Assembly: GCA_934486455.1 (NCBI GenBank)
Contig: CAKSPR010000007.1
Span: 1-50,592 of the forward strand
Length of the DNA stretch: 50,592 nt
Direction of reading: 5' to 3'
Source of the DNA: an uncultured Eubacteriales bacterium
GTDB taxonomy: Bacteria; Bacillota; Clostridia; Oscillospirales; Acutalibacteraceae
In this document: positions 1-8,555 of the stretch, one piece after another
Position numbering within the stretch: position 1 is the first letter of the stretch
Layout of the letters: every line of letters begins with the position of its first letter
Position numbers and translations under genes: made by a program
The notes under the pieces: model-generated
What the model was told of the DNA's origin: nothing
Database searches by the model: none
Seen by the model: only the letters and a program-made list of their open reading frames with translations

Positions 1-78
1 TTTAACGGTTATCCCGTCGGGGTCAAAGTAATATGCCTTTCCGCTGTCTTTAAATTTAACGCCAATTATTTCGGGCAT
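1..78 (-). CDS. ricT: RicT/YaaT (PSP1-domain) protein, N-terminal fragment
   Basis: Only the first 26 codons are in the window; the gene runs off the left edge. The start ATG is at 76-78, with GGAG about 8 bases upstream on the minus strand. The visible residues include IIGVKF and YYFDPDG, which match the opening of the PSP1-domain family (B. subtilis YaaT/RicT). In Bacillus this protein works with RicA and RicF in RNA maturation and biofilm/sporulation control. Gene order supports the call: in Firmicutes ricT commonly follows holB and darA, as here. The function in this organism is inferred from family and neighbours. The PSP1 domain itself is outside the window. Confidence 0.75.
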   Translation of the reverse strand, partial: MPEIIGVKFKDSGKAYYFDPDGITVK

Positions 79-218
79 TTTTTCAACTCCAATATATTTT
101 TTCGTTGCCGCAAATAACATTTTGCTGTTCTGCGTTTGTTTTTATGTCGTTTAAGGCTTTCCTTGCTCGGCTGCGATTTTAAATCGTGCAGACCGCCGTA
201 TTAAGCGGCGCGCAAAAA

Positions 219-1187
219 TCATTCGGTCAATTCGGCGCAGAGCGACGCAAGCAAAAGATTTTGCTTAGGATTTTCCGAAAGCCTCGCGGCATATCTGCCG
301 CATATCCGGTAAAGCTCGAAAAGGCGCTTTGAGGTTTTTCTCTGAACCAAAGCGTCAACCTGCTTTGCGAAAGGGCAAGCCCACTGCCCCGACTGCTCCT
401 TTTTCATAAAAGCGTCGCGGAAGGCAAGACTCATCTGTTCAAGCACCCTTTCAAAAAGGCGGGCATCCTTTTCAAGGGGAAGGGAGGCTTCGATAAAAAG
501 CACCGGGTCGCATACGGCCACCGCAAAAAGCATGTCGGCGGGAATTTTTTCCTCTTCCCCGTCGTTTTTTGCAAGATATTGCTCGGCAAGTCCTATGTTT
601 CCTTCACAGCACCGTGCCGCCGCCCTTATTCTGTCCTTTTCGACGGCGGGGAATTTCTTTGAAAGAAAATTTTCCACCGTCTCGGCAGGCAGGGGCTTCA
701 GCTCGATCGGCATGCATCGGGAAACCACCGTGTCAAGCAGCTGTTCCCTATGCTCGGTTATAATTATAAAGTACACGCCGACGGGCGGCTCTTCAAGGGT
801 TTTAAGCAGGGCGTTTTGAGAAGCGGGGGCCATTTTCCCCGTTATTATGAAGACCTTTTTATCACCGTCGTTGGGCAAAATATAGGCCTGCCTTCTAAGC
901 TCCCGTATGTCGTCCACCGTGACGTTTCCCTTTTCTCCGCCGGTTACAAGGGCGATGTCGGGATGACCGGTTTTGACCTTTTTGCAGGAATTACAGATTC
1001 CGCAGGGCTTATTCTCCCCCGTGCAGACAATGCCGGCTCCCAAAGCGGCGGCAAGGGTTTTTTTGCCGCTCTCCCTTCTGCCTTCGATAAGAATTGCCTG
1101 GGGAAGGGTACCTTTTGCAAGGGCGGTTTTAAGCTGCCCGACAGTGTCGGCGGGGCCGAGAAAAGCGGAAAGCTCGGCGGTCATCAT
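219..1187 (-). CDS. holB: DNA polymerase III subunit delta-prime
   Basis: 322-residue clamp-loader AAA+ subunit that helps load the sliding clamp onto primed DNA. The N-terminal AAA+ domain has a degenerate P-loop (GRRESGKKT, residues 36-44) and a four-cysteine zinc module at C55, C62, C65 and C68 (PCGICNSC), typical of delta-prime and gamma/tau. The sensor segment SQNALLKTLEEPP and the SRC motif (VVSRCMP) are intact. The last ~110 residues fit the helical clamp-loader collar. The start could be either of two adjacent ATGs (1187 or 1184). The gene overlaps the darA stop by four bases (ATGA), so the two are translationally coupled, and it precedes ricT. Confidence 0.93.
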   Translation of the reverse strand: MMTAELSAFLGPADTVGQLKTALAKGTLPQAILIEGRRESGKKTLAAALGAGIVCTGENKPCGICNSCKKVKTGHPDIALVTGGEKGNVTVDDIRELRRQAYILPNDGDKKVFIITGKMAPASQNALLKTLEEPPVGVYFIIITEHREQLLDTVVSRCMPIELKPLPAETVENFLSKKFPAVEKDRIRAAARCCEGNIGLAEQYLAKNDGEEEKIPADMLFAVAVCDPVLFIEASLPLEKDARLFERVLEQMSLAFRDAFMKKEQSGQWACPFAKQVDALVQRKTSKRLFELYRICGRYAARLSENPKQNLLLASLCAELTE

Positions 1188-1507
1188 AATTTGTGGAAGC
1201 TTTCGACATCAAGCACAAAAACGGTGGCTCCGCCCACGGTTATCTCAAGAGGCATGGCCATTGTGTTGACCGTTCCGTAGGGAGAGGGGTCCTGGATTAT
1301 CTGAGTGCGCTTTCTGGCGTTGTTGCCGATTATCTCTATGGCCATATCAACCTGTTCGTTCTCCACACCGATTATGAAGGTGGTGTTGCCGGCCTTGAGG
1401 TATCCGCCGGTGGTGGCAAGCTTGGTGGCCGAAAGCCTGGCCTTGGTCAGCGCGCCCGATACAACGGCGGCGTCATCGTCGTTGACGATAGCAAGTATAA
1501 GTTTCAT
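1184..1507 (-). CDS. darA: Cyclic-di-AMP receptor, PII-like (DarA/YaaQ)
   Basis: 107-residue PII-like protein of the DarA/PstA family, which binds cyclic-di-AMP as a trimer; its downstream target is not established. Recognised by the family signatures KLATTGGYLKAGNTTFIIGV in the first half and GGATVFVLDVESFHKL at the C-terminus. Length equals that of B. subtilis DarA (about 109 aa). The start ATG at 1507 follows a strong AGGAAAACC-type ribosome site. It is the first gene of a minus-strand operon with holB and ricT, driven by the promoter at 1624-1652. A potassium uptake system that could be under c-di-AMP control (trkA/trkH) lies elsewhere in the window, but no direct link is visible. Confidence 0.93.
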   Translation of the reverse strand: MKLILAIVNDDDAAVVSGALTKARLSATKLATTGGYLKAGNTTFIIGVENEQVDMAIEIIGNNARKRTQIIQDPSPYGTVNTMAMPLEITVGGATVFVLDVESFHKL

Positions 1508-1623
1508 GGTTTTCCTCCGTATCTTTAATCTGTCGTGTCACACCGGGCAAAAGGCGTTTAATCGGGCAATTTATTGCCGCACAATGCAACACCCGTATTG
1601 TAAATAAACATATCTTCTTATTG

Positions 1624-1652
1624 ATTATACTACAAATTGCCGATTTTTTCAA
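1624..1652 (-). promoter_or_regulatory. Sigma-A promoter of darA-holB-ricT
   Basis: Minus strand: -35 TTGAAA (1652-1647), 17-base spacer, -10 TATAAT (1629-1624). It lies about 115 bases upstream of darA. Confidence 0.7.
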
Positions 1653-1836
1653 TAGTTTTTCATACCCATTTTTTGTCCTGCCGCCCCTGTTCGAAAAAAA
1701 TCAATTTGCGGGACGGCCGCGCGGGGCTGCGAGATGTTTCAAGGCTTTTCGGCAATGTTGCATGCCCTGCAAAAGCGGCACATCCCGATCTTTTTCGATT
1801 ATTTAACGCCGTGTGGTTTTGCCTGTCAATGTTTTC

Positions 1837-1865
1837 TTGACAAAAGAGCCTGTGAGCCTTATAAT
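1837..1865 (+). promoter_or_regulatory. Consensus sigma-A promoter of yjbQ operon
   Basis: Perfect TTGACA (1837-1842), 17-base spacer, perfect TATAAT (1860-1865). The transcript would carry a leader of about 125 bases before yjbQ. Confidence 0.85.
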
Positions 1866-1997
1866 ATAGTGTAACTTTATAAAAATGGGATGTTTGTGCC
1901 GTGCTTTCGGAAGGTAATGCTTTTTTTGCAAAAATCTTTTTGATTTCTTTCGATCGGGTCCTCGGCAGAAAAGCCCGTCACAAAAAGGAGTTTGCTT

Positions 1998-2414
1998 ATG
2001 AAATCCTATCGTAAAGAGCTGGTCTTTAACATTCCGAAAAGGAGAGGCTTTGTAAACATCACGGGCGAATGCGAAGCCGCCCTCAGAGAAAGCGGTATCA
2101 AGGAAGGGCTTCTTCTTTGCAACGCCATGCACATAACGGCCAGCGTTTTCATCAACGACGACGAGCCGGGACTTCACAGCGACTTTGAAAGATGGCTTGA
2201 GGAATTGGCTCCCGAGAAGCCCTACGACAGATATGCCCACAACGGATATGAGGACAACGGAGACGCCCACATAAAGCGCACACTTATGGGACGCGAGGTC
2301 GTGGTTGCCGTGACAAACGGAAGGCTGGATTTCGGCCCCTGGGAGCAGATCTTTTACGGAGAATTCGACGGGCTGAGAAACAAACGCGTACTCATTAAAA
2401 TAATCGGTGAATAA
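1998..2414 (+). CDS. yjbQ: YjbQ/UPF0047 family protein
   Basis: 138-residue protein of the YjbQ (UPF0047) family. E. coli YjbQ has weak thiamine-phosphate-synthase activity, but the true cellular role is unsettled. The family core is visible: ITGECEAALRESGIKEGLL, NAMHITASVFINDDE, AHIKRTLMG and NGRLDFGPWEQIFYGEFDG. These carry the conserved histidines and the WQ-type turn. The start is the ATG at 1998, seven bases after AAGGAG; an in-frame TTG at 1992 lies too close to that site. It is the first gene after a consensus promoter and 11 bases ahead of the next gene, so probably co-transcribed with it and perhaps with murI. Confidence 0.88.
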   Translation: MKSYRKELVFNIPKRRGFVNITGECEAALRESGIKEGLLLCNAMHITASVFINDDEPGLHSDFERWLEELAPEKPYDRYAHNGYEDNGDAHIKRTLMGREVVVAVTNGRLDFGPWEQIFYGEFDGLRNKRVLIKIIGE

Positions 2415-2425
2415 GGAGAAAAATT

Positions 2426-3154
2426 ATGAACATCGAAGCATATAATTTAATTATCGACAAAATAAAGCCCCTGCTTGACGGCCGCGGATTTAAGGCGGTG
2501 GATCTTGACGATTCAAGCTACTTTAAAAACGACGATACAGCCGTTCGTGTGATTTTTAAGGAGGATAAAAAGCTCTTCTGCCTCCAAAAAGCCGAGCTTT
2601 CGGAGCAGGGCGCTCCCGAGGACTGGGCCGACGTCAACGAATGGCTTTTCGAGGACGGAGAAAAAGCCTCTTATGCCTCTTCAATCGGAGGAGATTTTGA
2701 AGACACCCTCAGAGAAATTTTGGGAATAAAGCCTTCCCTCTCCCGCCAAAACGCGGTTTCCCTGCCCGGCCGCTCAAAAAAGAGCGACCAGCCCACCGTT
2801 GTATCGCTTACCGGCAACTTCCTGACCGTGTTCCCCCAGTTCAAGGAGGAATATCCTAATTTTGTTTCGGATAACGGTACCTTCTTATATGTTGAATTTT
2901 ACGAAACAAAGGCCGCCCCCCTGCTTAAAGAGCTTCTTCGCGCAAACGACAAAAAGCGGCTTCAGAAATATTTCGACATGCTGGACGAAGCCTACCGTCT
3001 CGGAGACAGAGAGGTGCGTGCAGTGGTGAGCACCTGCATACTGGCAACCGCCCTTAAAGGCGAAAAGGAGCTGACCGAATCGGCTCTCGGCTATCTTAAA
3101 GATAATAATTACCTCGCCCTTGCCCTTAAAAACTCCCTTGCCCTTAAAAAATAA
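2426..3154 (+). CDS. Conserved-looking hypothetical protein
   Basis: 242 residues, soluble, no signal peptide or membrane segment. I do not recognise the N-terminal ~110 residues with confidence. They look like a small alpha/beta domain (AYNLIIDKIKPLL, then RVIFKEDKKLFCLQKAEL) of the kind seen in clostridial proteins of unknown role. After a proline/serine-rich linker near residues 105-130, the second half (FPQFKEEYPNF, LLRANDKKRLQKYFDMLDEA, DREVRAVVSTCILATAL) is helical. It recalls a DUF7674-like module, but that is from memory and not certain. ATG at 2426 follows AAGGAG. It lies between yjbQ and murI on the same strand. Confidence 0.7.
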   Translation: MNIEAYNLIIDKIKPLLDGRGFKAVDLDDSSYFKNDDTAVRVIFKEDKKLFCLQKAELSEQGAPEDWADVNEWLFEDGEKASYASSIGGDFEDTLREILGIKPSLSRQNAVSLPGRSKKSDQPTVVSLTGNFLTVFPQFKEEYPNFVSDNGTFLYVEFYETKAAPLLKELLRANDKKRLQKYFDMLDEAYRLGDREVRAVVSTCILATALKGEKELTESALGYLKDNNYLALALKNSLALKK

Positions 3155-3185
3155 TCGGAAGGTGTTTAATACGAATAAAGAAGCC

Positions 3186-3992
3186 ATGCCCATAGGCATT
3201 TTCGACTCGGGACTCGGCGGACTGACAGTGGCCGCCGAGGTCATAAAGCTGCTTCCGAAAGAAAACCTTGTCTATTTCGGCGACACCGGAAGGGTTCCCT
3301 ACGGCAACAGAGGAAGAGATGTTATACGGCGATATGCAAAGGAGGACGCGAAGTTTCTGCTTTCAAAGGGCGTAAAGCTCATAATCGCCGCCTGCGGGAC
3401 TGTAAGCTCGGTGGCTCCCGACATCGGAGAGGCGCTGCCCGTGCCCTTCGTGGAGGTGGTCACACCCGCCTCTGTTTCGGCCGTAAGAGCCACAAAAAAC
3501 AAAAAAATAGGGGTTGCGGGAACCGCCGCGACGGTAAGCAGCGGCTCTTTTGTAAAGGCCATTGAAAGGATCGATCCTTCGGTATCGGTTTTTACAAAGG
3601 CCTGTCCGCTCTTTGTCAACATTGTTGAGGAAGGATGCTTTGAAAAGGGAGACGCTCTTCCCGCCCTTGTTACCGAAAGATACCTCAAGCCCCTAAAGGA
3701 CGCGGGGATCGACACACTTATACTCGGATGCACCCATTTTCCCATGCTTAAAGAGGTTATTGCCGATTACATGGGCGATCATGTAACGCTTATAAATGCG
3801 GGAGAACAGACGGCCAAAACCGCCAAAGCCGCCCTTGAGGCAAAAGGTCTTTTGAACACATCAAACGATGACGGAAAGGCCGAATTTTTCGTTTCCGACC
3901 GCCCTCAGGGCTTTTCACGCATTGCAAAAAGCTTTCTCGGAAGGGATATTTCCCAAAGCGTTACGGCCGTAGATTGGAGCGATATGACTTGA
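3186..3992 (+). CDS. murI: Glutamate racemase
   Basis: 268-residue cofactor-independent racemase that supplies D-glutamate for peptidoglycan. Motifs: FDSGLGGLTV with catalytic-acid D7 and S8; first catalytic cysteine C70 in AACGTVSS (most homologues read ACNTAS); second cysteine C182 in GCTHFPML; YFGDTGRVPYGNRG at residues ~30-43. The start is uncertain. ATG 3186 gives a normal N-terminus (MPIGIFDSG), but the only good ribosome site, GGAAGG near 3157, is about 21 bases upstream. An in-frame GTG (3162) is too close to it, and an in-frame ACG (3171) is well spaced. The stop codon overlaps the TTG start of the next gene. Confidence 0.93.
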   Translation: MPIGIFDSGLGGLTVAAEVIKLLPKENLVYFGDTGRVPYGNRGRDVIRRYAKEDAKFLLSKGVKLIIAACGTVSSVAPDIGEALPVPFVEVVTPASVSAVRATKNKKIGVAGTAATVSSGSFVKAIERIDPSVSVFTKACPLFVNIVEEGCFEKGDALPALVTERYLKPLKDAGIDTLILGCTHFPMLKEVIADYMGDHVTLINAGEQTAKTAKAALEAKGLLNTSNDDGKAEFFVSDRPQGFSRIAKSFLGRDISQSVTAVDWSDMT

Positions 3993-4423
3993 AGGATGTC
4001 ATTATAATAATAGAAGGAAAACAGCATTTCGGCGGCCCTTCGCCCGAGATAATCGAAATGACGGTTGAAGGAAAGCTGGATTTCAAGGGCGACGACATCG
4101 TGCTCTTATACGACGCCGACAGCGGAGAGGGTCAAAACATCTCCACCACCCTGACGGTTACGGGTGACGGCGCCCTGCCACTTGTCACCCTTGACAGGGA
4201 GGGCGAGGATATCGGCCGCATGACCATTCAGAAGGGCAAGCGGCACATGAGCCTTTACCAGATGGGACCCTGTGAATTTTCCATGGGTATATTCGGTGAA
4301 AATGTCGTTTGCGACCTTGATCAGAACGGCGGAAGGCTCAACATGAAATACACCATCGACATCAATTCGGCCTTTGCCGGCCGAAATGAGGTGGACATTA
4401 CCGTTAAGCCCGCCACGATTTGA
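3989..4423 (+). CDS. DUF1934 domain-containing protein (YwiB-like)
   Basis: 144-residue predicted beta-barrel protein of the DUF1934 family (B. subtilis YwiB type); biochemical function unknown. Family features: KDVIIIIEGKQ at the N-terminus, the EMTVEGKLDFKGDD strand pair, the glycine-rich GKRHMSLYQMGPCEFSMGIF hairpins and C-terminal NGGRLNMKYTIDI. I chose TTG at 3989 as start: GGAG sits nine bases upstream, the protein then opens as (M)KDVIIII like other members, and the codon overlaps the murI stop (TTGA), giving coupling. A TTG at 3974 lies before the ribosome site. DUF1934 genes commonly sit just upstream of argS, as here. Confidence 0.88.
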   Translation: MKDVIIIIEGKQHFGGPSPEIIEMTVEGKLDFKGDDIVLLYDADSGEGQNISTTLTVTGDGALPLVTLDREGEDIGRMTIQKGKRHMSLYQMGPCEFSMGIFGENVVCDLDQNGGRLNMKYTIDINSAFAGRNEVDITVKPATI

Positions 4424-4424
4424 T

Positions 4425-4452
4425 TTGATTTGATTTTAAGTTTAATTATAAA
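4425..4452 (+). promoter_or_regulatory. Possible promoter upstream of argS
   Basis: TTGATT (4425-4430), 16-base spacer, TATAAA (4447-4452), 50 bases before argS. The region is AT-rich, so chance matches are likely; argS could also be read from upstream. Confidence 0.35.
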
Positions 4453-4502
4453 ATATTGAGGATAAACTTTAAGATCCTTCGGTTTGAGGAAAGGAATTTT
4501 TT

Positions 4503-6191
4503 ATGTCTAACATACCTGAAAAATCTGAAAAAGCCATTAAAAGCTCGGTTATAGAGGCTCTCGGGCGAGCCGTTGCAAGCGGTCAGCTCCCCGCCGAGCC
4601 CATTCCCGACTTTAAAATAGAGATCCCCGCCGACCGCAAAAAAGGCGACTACGCCGCAAATGCGGCCATGGTATCGGCAAAAGCCTTTCACATGGCTCCG
4701 ATAAAGATTGCCGAGATAATAAAAGAAAATCTCGATTTATCCGACACATATGCAAGCTCGGCCGAAATTGCCGGACCGGGCTTTATAAACTTCCGTCTTT
4801 CTCCCGCTTTTTATTCCGACATTTTGTATGACATTTATGAAAGCGGAGACAGCTACGGCCGCTCGGATTTCGGAAAAGGCAAAAAAATCGATGTGGAATT
4901 TGTTTCGGCCAATCCCACCGGCCCCATGCACATCGGAAATGCAAGAGGCGGCGCACTGGGCGACTGCCTTGCAGGCGTGCTTTCGGCGGCGGGATACGAG
5001 GTGTGCCGCGAATTTTACATAAACGACGCCGGAAATCAGATAAATAAATTCGGTCTTTCCCTTGAAATAAGATACCTTCAGCTTTATAAGGAAGGAATCG
5101 AAATGCCCGAGGACGCCTACCACGGTCAGGACATTATAGACCATGCCAAGGCCTTTGCCGAAATACACGGCGACAAATATGTCGACGCCGACAGCGACGC
5201 CCGCCGCAAGGCCCTTGTGGACTATGCACTGCCCCTTAACATCGAGGGACTTGAAAGAGACCTCGAAAAATATCGCATTAAATACGATGTGTGGTTTAAG
5301 GAAAGCACACTGCACAAAAGCGGCGATGTTAAAAAAATAGTCGACATTCTCACCGAAAAGGGACACACCTACGAGCAGGACGGTGCAATCTGGTTTAAGG
5401 CCGAGCAATTCGGTGCGGACAAGGATTTTGTACTTGTGCGTTCAAACGGCGTGCCCACCTATGTTGTGCCCGACATCGCATACCATTACAACAAGCTTGT
5501 CACCCGCGGATTTGATACGGCGGTGGATGTTCTCGGTGCCGATCATCACGGCTATGTTCCGAGACTCAAGGCCGCTTTAAAGGCTCTTTCCATCAATCCC
5601 GACAGACTCAGGGTGGTACTCATGCAGATGGTGCGGCTTGTGAGAAACGGCGAGGCGGTTAAGCTTTCAAAAAGAAGCGGAAAGGCCATCACCCTCGTCA
5701 CCCTTCTCGACGAGGTGCCTATCGATGCGGCGAGATTTATTTTCAATCTAAGAGAACCCAACACCCACTGCGAATTCGACCTTGACCTTGCGGTCGAGCA
5801 GTCCGGCGAAAACCCCGTTTATTATGTTCAGTATGCCCACGCGAGAATTTGCAGCATTCTTAAAAACCTTGCTGCCGAGGGAATTTCTCCCAAAGAGATG
5901 AACAAAAAAGAGCTTGATGCGCTGATCTGCGACGAGGAAATCGAGCTTATACGCCATCTCGGCGCCCTTACGGGCGAGATAACCGAGGCGGCCGAGGCTC
6001 TTGACCCCTCAAAGATAACGAAATATGCCGTCGAGCTTGCCACCCTGTTCCACAAGTTTTATAACTCCTGCAGGGTGCGCTGTGATGACGAGGGACTGAT
6101 GTACGCCCGACTTCAGCTTTGCCTTTGCACCAAAACCGTGCTTAAAAATGTTTTGGAAATTCTCAAAATCGACGCTCCCGAAACCATGTAA
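4503..6191 (+). CDS. argS: Arginyl-tRNA synthetase
   Basis: 562-residue class I synthetase that charges tRNA-Arg. The N-terminal Add-1 domain (residues ~10-115) includes KGDYAANAAM and GPGFINFRLS. The catalytic domain carries the HIGH signature as HIGN (143-146, inside PTGPMHIGNARGG) and the second signature as KLSKR (387-391). The DALR anticodon-binding domain forms the last ~120 residues (YVQYAHARICSILKN, then FHKFYNSCRV). Length is normal. ATG at 4503 is preceded by GAGGAAAGGA. It follows the DUF1934 gene by 79 bases and may have its own promoter; 129 bases separate it from der. Confidence 0.97.
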   Translation: MSNIPEKSEKAIKSSVIEALGRAVASGQLPAEPIPDFKIEIPADRKKGDYAANAAMVSAKAFHMAPIKIAEIIKENLDLSDTYASSAEIAGPGFINFRLSPAFYSDILYDIYESGDSYGRSDFGKGKKIDVEFVSANPTGPMHIGNARGGALGDCLAGVLSAAGYEVCREFYINDAGNQINKFGLSLEIRYLQLYKEGIEMPEDAYHGQDIIDHAKAFAEIHGDKYVDADSDARRKALVDYALPLNIEGLERDLEKYRIKYDVWFKESTLHKSGDVKKIVDILTEKGHTYEQDGAIWFKAEQFGADKDFVLVRSNGVPTYVVPDIAYHYNKLVTRGFDTAVDVLGADHHGYVPRLKAALKALSINPDRLRVVLMQMVRLVRNGEAVKLSKRSGKAITLVTLLDEVPIDAARFIFNLREPNTHCEFDLDLAVEQSGENPVYYVQYAHARICSILKNLAAEGISPKEMNKKELDALICDEEIELIRHLGALTGEITEAAEALDPSKITKYAVELATLFHKFYNSCRVRCDDEGLMYARLQLCLCTKTVLKNVLEILKIDAPETM

Positions 6192-6320
6192 CATCGGTTA
6201 AGGAGATTTACTCGGCGGGGCGGTTCTGTCAGGGAGCGGATGTTAAATCCTTTGTGATTTTTCCGAAAACCGCATTTTCCAAAACGGCAGACCCTTTATA
6301 AACAACAAAGAGGTATAAAA

Positions 6321-7649
6321 ATGTCTAAACCTTTAGTGGCGGTGGTCGGTCGACCCAATGTCGGCAAATCCACCCTTTTCAACAAACTTATCGGCTCGCG
6401 GCTTTCCATTGTCGACGACACTCCCGGCGTTACCCGCGACCGCATATACGCTCCCTGCGAGTGGTGCGGACACAGGTTTATGCTGGTTGACACCGGCGGA
6501 ATCGAGCCCTATTCTCAGGAGATAATACCCTCTCAGATAAGAGCCCAGGCCGAGCTTGCCATAGAGCTTTGCGATGTCATATGTCTTGTCACCTCCATGC
6601 CCGACGGGGTAACCGCCGCCGACAGCGAGGTTGCTTCCATGCTTCATAAAAGCGGAAAGCCGGTTATTCTTTGCGTAAACAAGTGCGACGGGGTGGGCGA
6701 TGTTCCGCCCGAGTTTTACGAGTTTTACAATCTCGGAATAGGCGATCCCATCGCCGTTTCGGCGGTGCACGGTCACGGAACGGGCGATCTTCTGGACGAG
6801 ATCTGCAAGGCTCTCCCCCCCTGCGACGACGAGGACGAGGAGGACGATGCCGTTAAGGTGGCGGTTATCGGTAAGCCCAACGCCGGAAAATCCAGTCTTG
6901 TCAACCGCATTGCCGGGGAACAGCGTTCGATAGTTTCCGATATTGCCGGAACAACGAGAGACACCGTCGATTCCCGAATCGAAAACAAGTTCGGCAAATT
7001 CGTTTTCATCGACACGGCGGGTCTTCGCCGTAAATCCCGCGTGGCAAAGGCCGGAGACGACATTGAGCGGTACAGCATTATCCGCGCCGAAATGGCCGTA
7101 GACCGAGCCGATGTATGCGTTATCATGATAGACGGTGAGGACGGATATACCGAGCAGGACGCCAAGGTGGCCGGAATGGCCGTTGCGGCGGGAAAGGCCT
7201 GCATTGTGGCCGTCAACAAATGGGATGCCGTTGAAAAGGACGACAAGACCATGGACAAAATGAGAAGCGAGCTTATGAACGAGCTTGCCTTTATGTCCTA
7301 TGCCCCAATAATTTTTCTTTCGGCAAAGACAGGTTCCAGAGTCGAGCGCCTTTTTGAGCTCATCAAATATGTCAACGAGCAAAACAACATGCGTATTTCC
7401 ACAGGCATGCTCAACGACCTTTTGGCCGACGCAACGGCAAGGGTACAGCCCCCCACCGACAAGGGCAAGCGACTCAAGATATACTATATAACCCAAGCCT
7501 CCACAAAGCCCCCCACATTTGTCTGCTTTTGCAACAACAAGGAGCTTTTCCACTTTTCCTATCAGCGATATTTGGAAAATCAGATACGCTCGACCTTCGG
7601 CCTTGAGGGCACGCCCATACGAATGGTCATTCGCGAGCGCGGGGAATGA
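6321..7649 (+). CDS. der: Ribosome-assembly GTPase Der (EngA)
   Basis: 442-residue double GTPase needed for late 50S ribosomal subunit assembly. The two G domains are tandem: G1 motifs GRPNVGKST (10-18) and GKPNAGKSS (184-192); DTPGVTRD and GTTRDTVDS switch regions; DTGG and DTAG as G3; NKCD and NKWD as G4. An acidic linker (DDEDEEDD) joins the G domains. The C-terminal KH-like domain (KRLKIYYITQASTKPPTFVCF) is complete. ATG at 6321 follows AGAGG. It is followed 53 bases later by plsY, an arrangement common in Firmicutes. Confidence 0.97.
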   Translation: MSKPLVAVVGRPNVGKSTLFNKLIGSRLSIVDDTPGVTRDRIYAPCEWCGHRFMLVDTGGIEPYSQEIIPSQIRAQAELAIELCDVICLVTSMPDGVTAADSEVASMLHKSGKPVILCVNKCDGVGDVPPEFYEFYNLGIGDPIAVSAVHGHGTGDLLDEICKALPPCDDEDEEDDAVKVAVIGKPNAGKSSLVNRIAGEQRSIVSDIAGTTRDTVDSRIENKFGKFVFIDTAGLRRKSRVAKAGDDIERYSIIRAEMAVDRADVCVIMIDGEDGYTEQDAKVAGMAVAAGKACIVAVNKWDAVEKDDKTMDKMRSELMNELAFMSYAPIIFLSAKTGSRVERLFELIKYVNEQNNMRISTGMLNDLLADATARVQPPTDKGKRLKIYYITQASTKPPTFVCFCNNKELFHFSYQRYLENQIRSTFGLEGTPIRMVIRERGE

Positions 7650-7702
7650 TTTTTTGCAAACCGCTTTTAAACCAATCTTACTTTTTTAGGGGATAGTTAA
7701 AG

Positions 7703-8494
7703 ATGTCATACAAGGTCTCTGTTCTTTTGATTTTGGGGCTTTTCGCAGTGGTCAGTTATCTTCTCGGCAGCATCAATTTTGCCATAATAGTCACAAAGAT
7801 ATTCACCGGCAGGGATATACGCCGCTCGGGAAGCGGAAACGCCGGAATGACCAATGTCATGCGTATTGTGGGCTTTTTGCCCGGCGCCATAACCCTGCTT
7901 TTTGACATAGGAAAGGCTGTGCTTGCCACCTGCCTCGGAAAATATCTTATGTTTGATTTCCTGCTTGCCGTTTATCCCGAGCTGCCCTCGGTCATGTCGG
8001 CCGAAGGATACGCCTATGCGGCGGCGGTGCTTCCCATTTATGCCGCCAACATTTGCGGACTGTTCTGTATACTCGGCCACCTTTATCCCATCTACTTTAA
8101 ATTCAAGGGCGGCAAGGGAATTTCCACAATTGCCGGTGCAATGGCCATCCTCGACTGGAGAGTTTTTCTCATTGTGCTGGGCATCTTTATTATAGTTTAT
8201 ATTCTTTTCAGAATAATTTCGGTTTCATCGGTCGTGGCGGCCCTGAGTTATCCCTTTGTTATGTTCTTTATGTTTAAATATTCCCCCGCCTACGACGCCA
8301 TAACGGCCACTGCCTATTCGGCGCAGTACCGTCCCTTTTTCATTCCCCTAAGCGCATTTGTTGTGCTTTCGGCCGCCTGCTTTTCTCTGCTGACCATAAT
8401 AAAGCATGCCGAAAACATAAAGCGCATTTTCAAGGGAGAGGAAAAGCCCCTTAAAATTAAGCGTTTTTCCTTCAAAAAGAAGGAGAGCAAATAA
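7703..8494 (+). CDS. plsY: Acyl-phosphate:glycerol-3-phosphate acyltransferase PlsY
   Basis: 263-residue integral membrane enzyme that acylates glycerol-3-phosphate at sn-1 using acyl-phosphate, the first step of phospholipid synthesis. Motifs of the family are visible: GSGNAGMTNVMR (motif 1), LGHLYPIYFKFKGGKGIST (motif 2, with the conserved glycines) and a degenerate motif 3 around HAENIKRIFKGEE. Several hydrophobic segments span the protein. It is longer than the usual ~200 residues because of extra loops near residues 75-115 and 190-225 and a basic tail rich in lysine (IKRFSFKKKESK). It ends just before the terminator at 8497-8521. Confidence 0.93.
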   Translation: MSYKVSVLLILGLFAVVSYLLGSINFAIIVTKIFTGRDIRRSGSGNAGMTNVMRIVGFLPGAITLLFDIGKAVLATCLGKYLMFDFLLAVYPELPSVMSAEGYAYAAAVLPIYAANICGLFCILGHLYPIYFKFKGGKGISTIAGAMAILDWRVFLIVLGIFIIVYILFRIISVSSVVAALSYPFVMFFMFKYSPAYDAITATAYSAQYRPFFIPLSAFVVLSAACFSLLTIIKHAENIKRIFKGEEKPLKIKRFSFKKKESK

Positions 8495-8496
8495 AG

Positions 8497-8521
8497 AAAA
8501 AGCTCCCGAGGGAGCTTTTTT
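8497..8521. terminator. Bidirectional intrinsic terminator, plsY / tauE
   Basis: AAAAAGCTCC and GGAGCTTTTT arms around a CGAG tetraloop, with T runs on both strands. It serves convergent plsY (plus) and the permease gene (minus). Confidence 0.9.
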
Positions 8522-8555
8522 AAATAACGCAAAAACCTATCAACAGGCATGAAGT

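Larger units (their letters stand above)
1508..1997. other. Divergent intergenic region, darA / yjbQ
   Basis: 490 bases separating minus-strand darA from plus-strand yjbQ. It holds the darA promoter (1624-1652) and the yjbQ promoter (1837-1865). The 180 bases between them show no convincing open frame or structured RNA; the plus-strand frame from 1621 to 1806 lacks a ribosome site and resembles no family I know. Confidence 0.6.

Noticed and set aside
1803..2270. 155-codon frame on the minus strand
   Set aside because: Antisense to yjbQ, crosses its promoter, no ribosome site.
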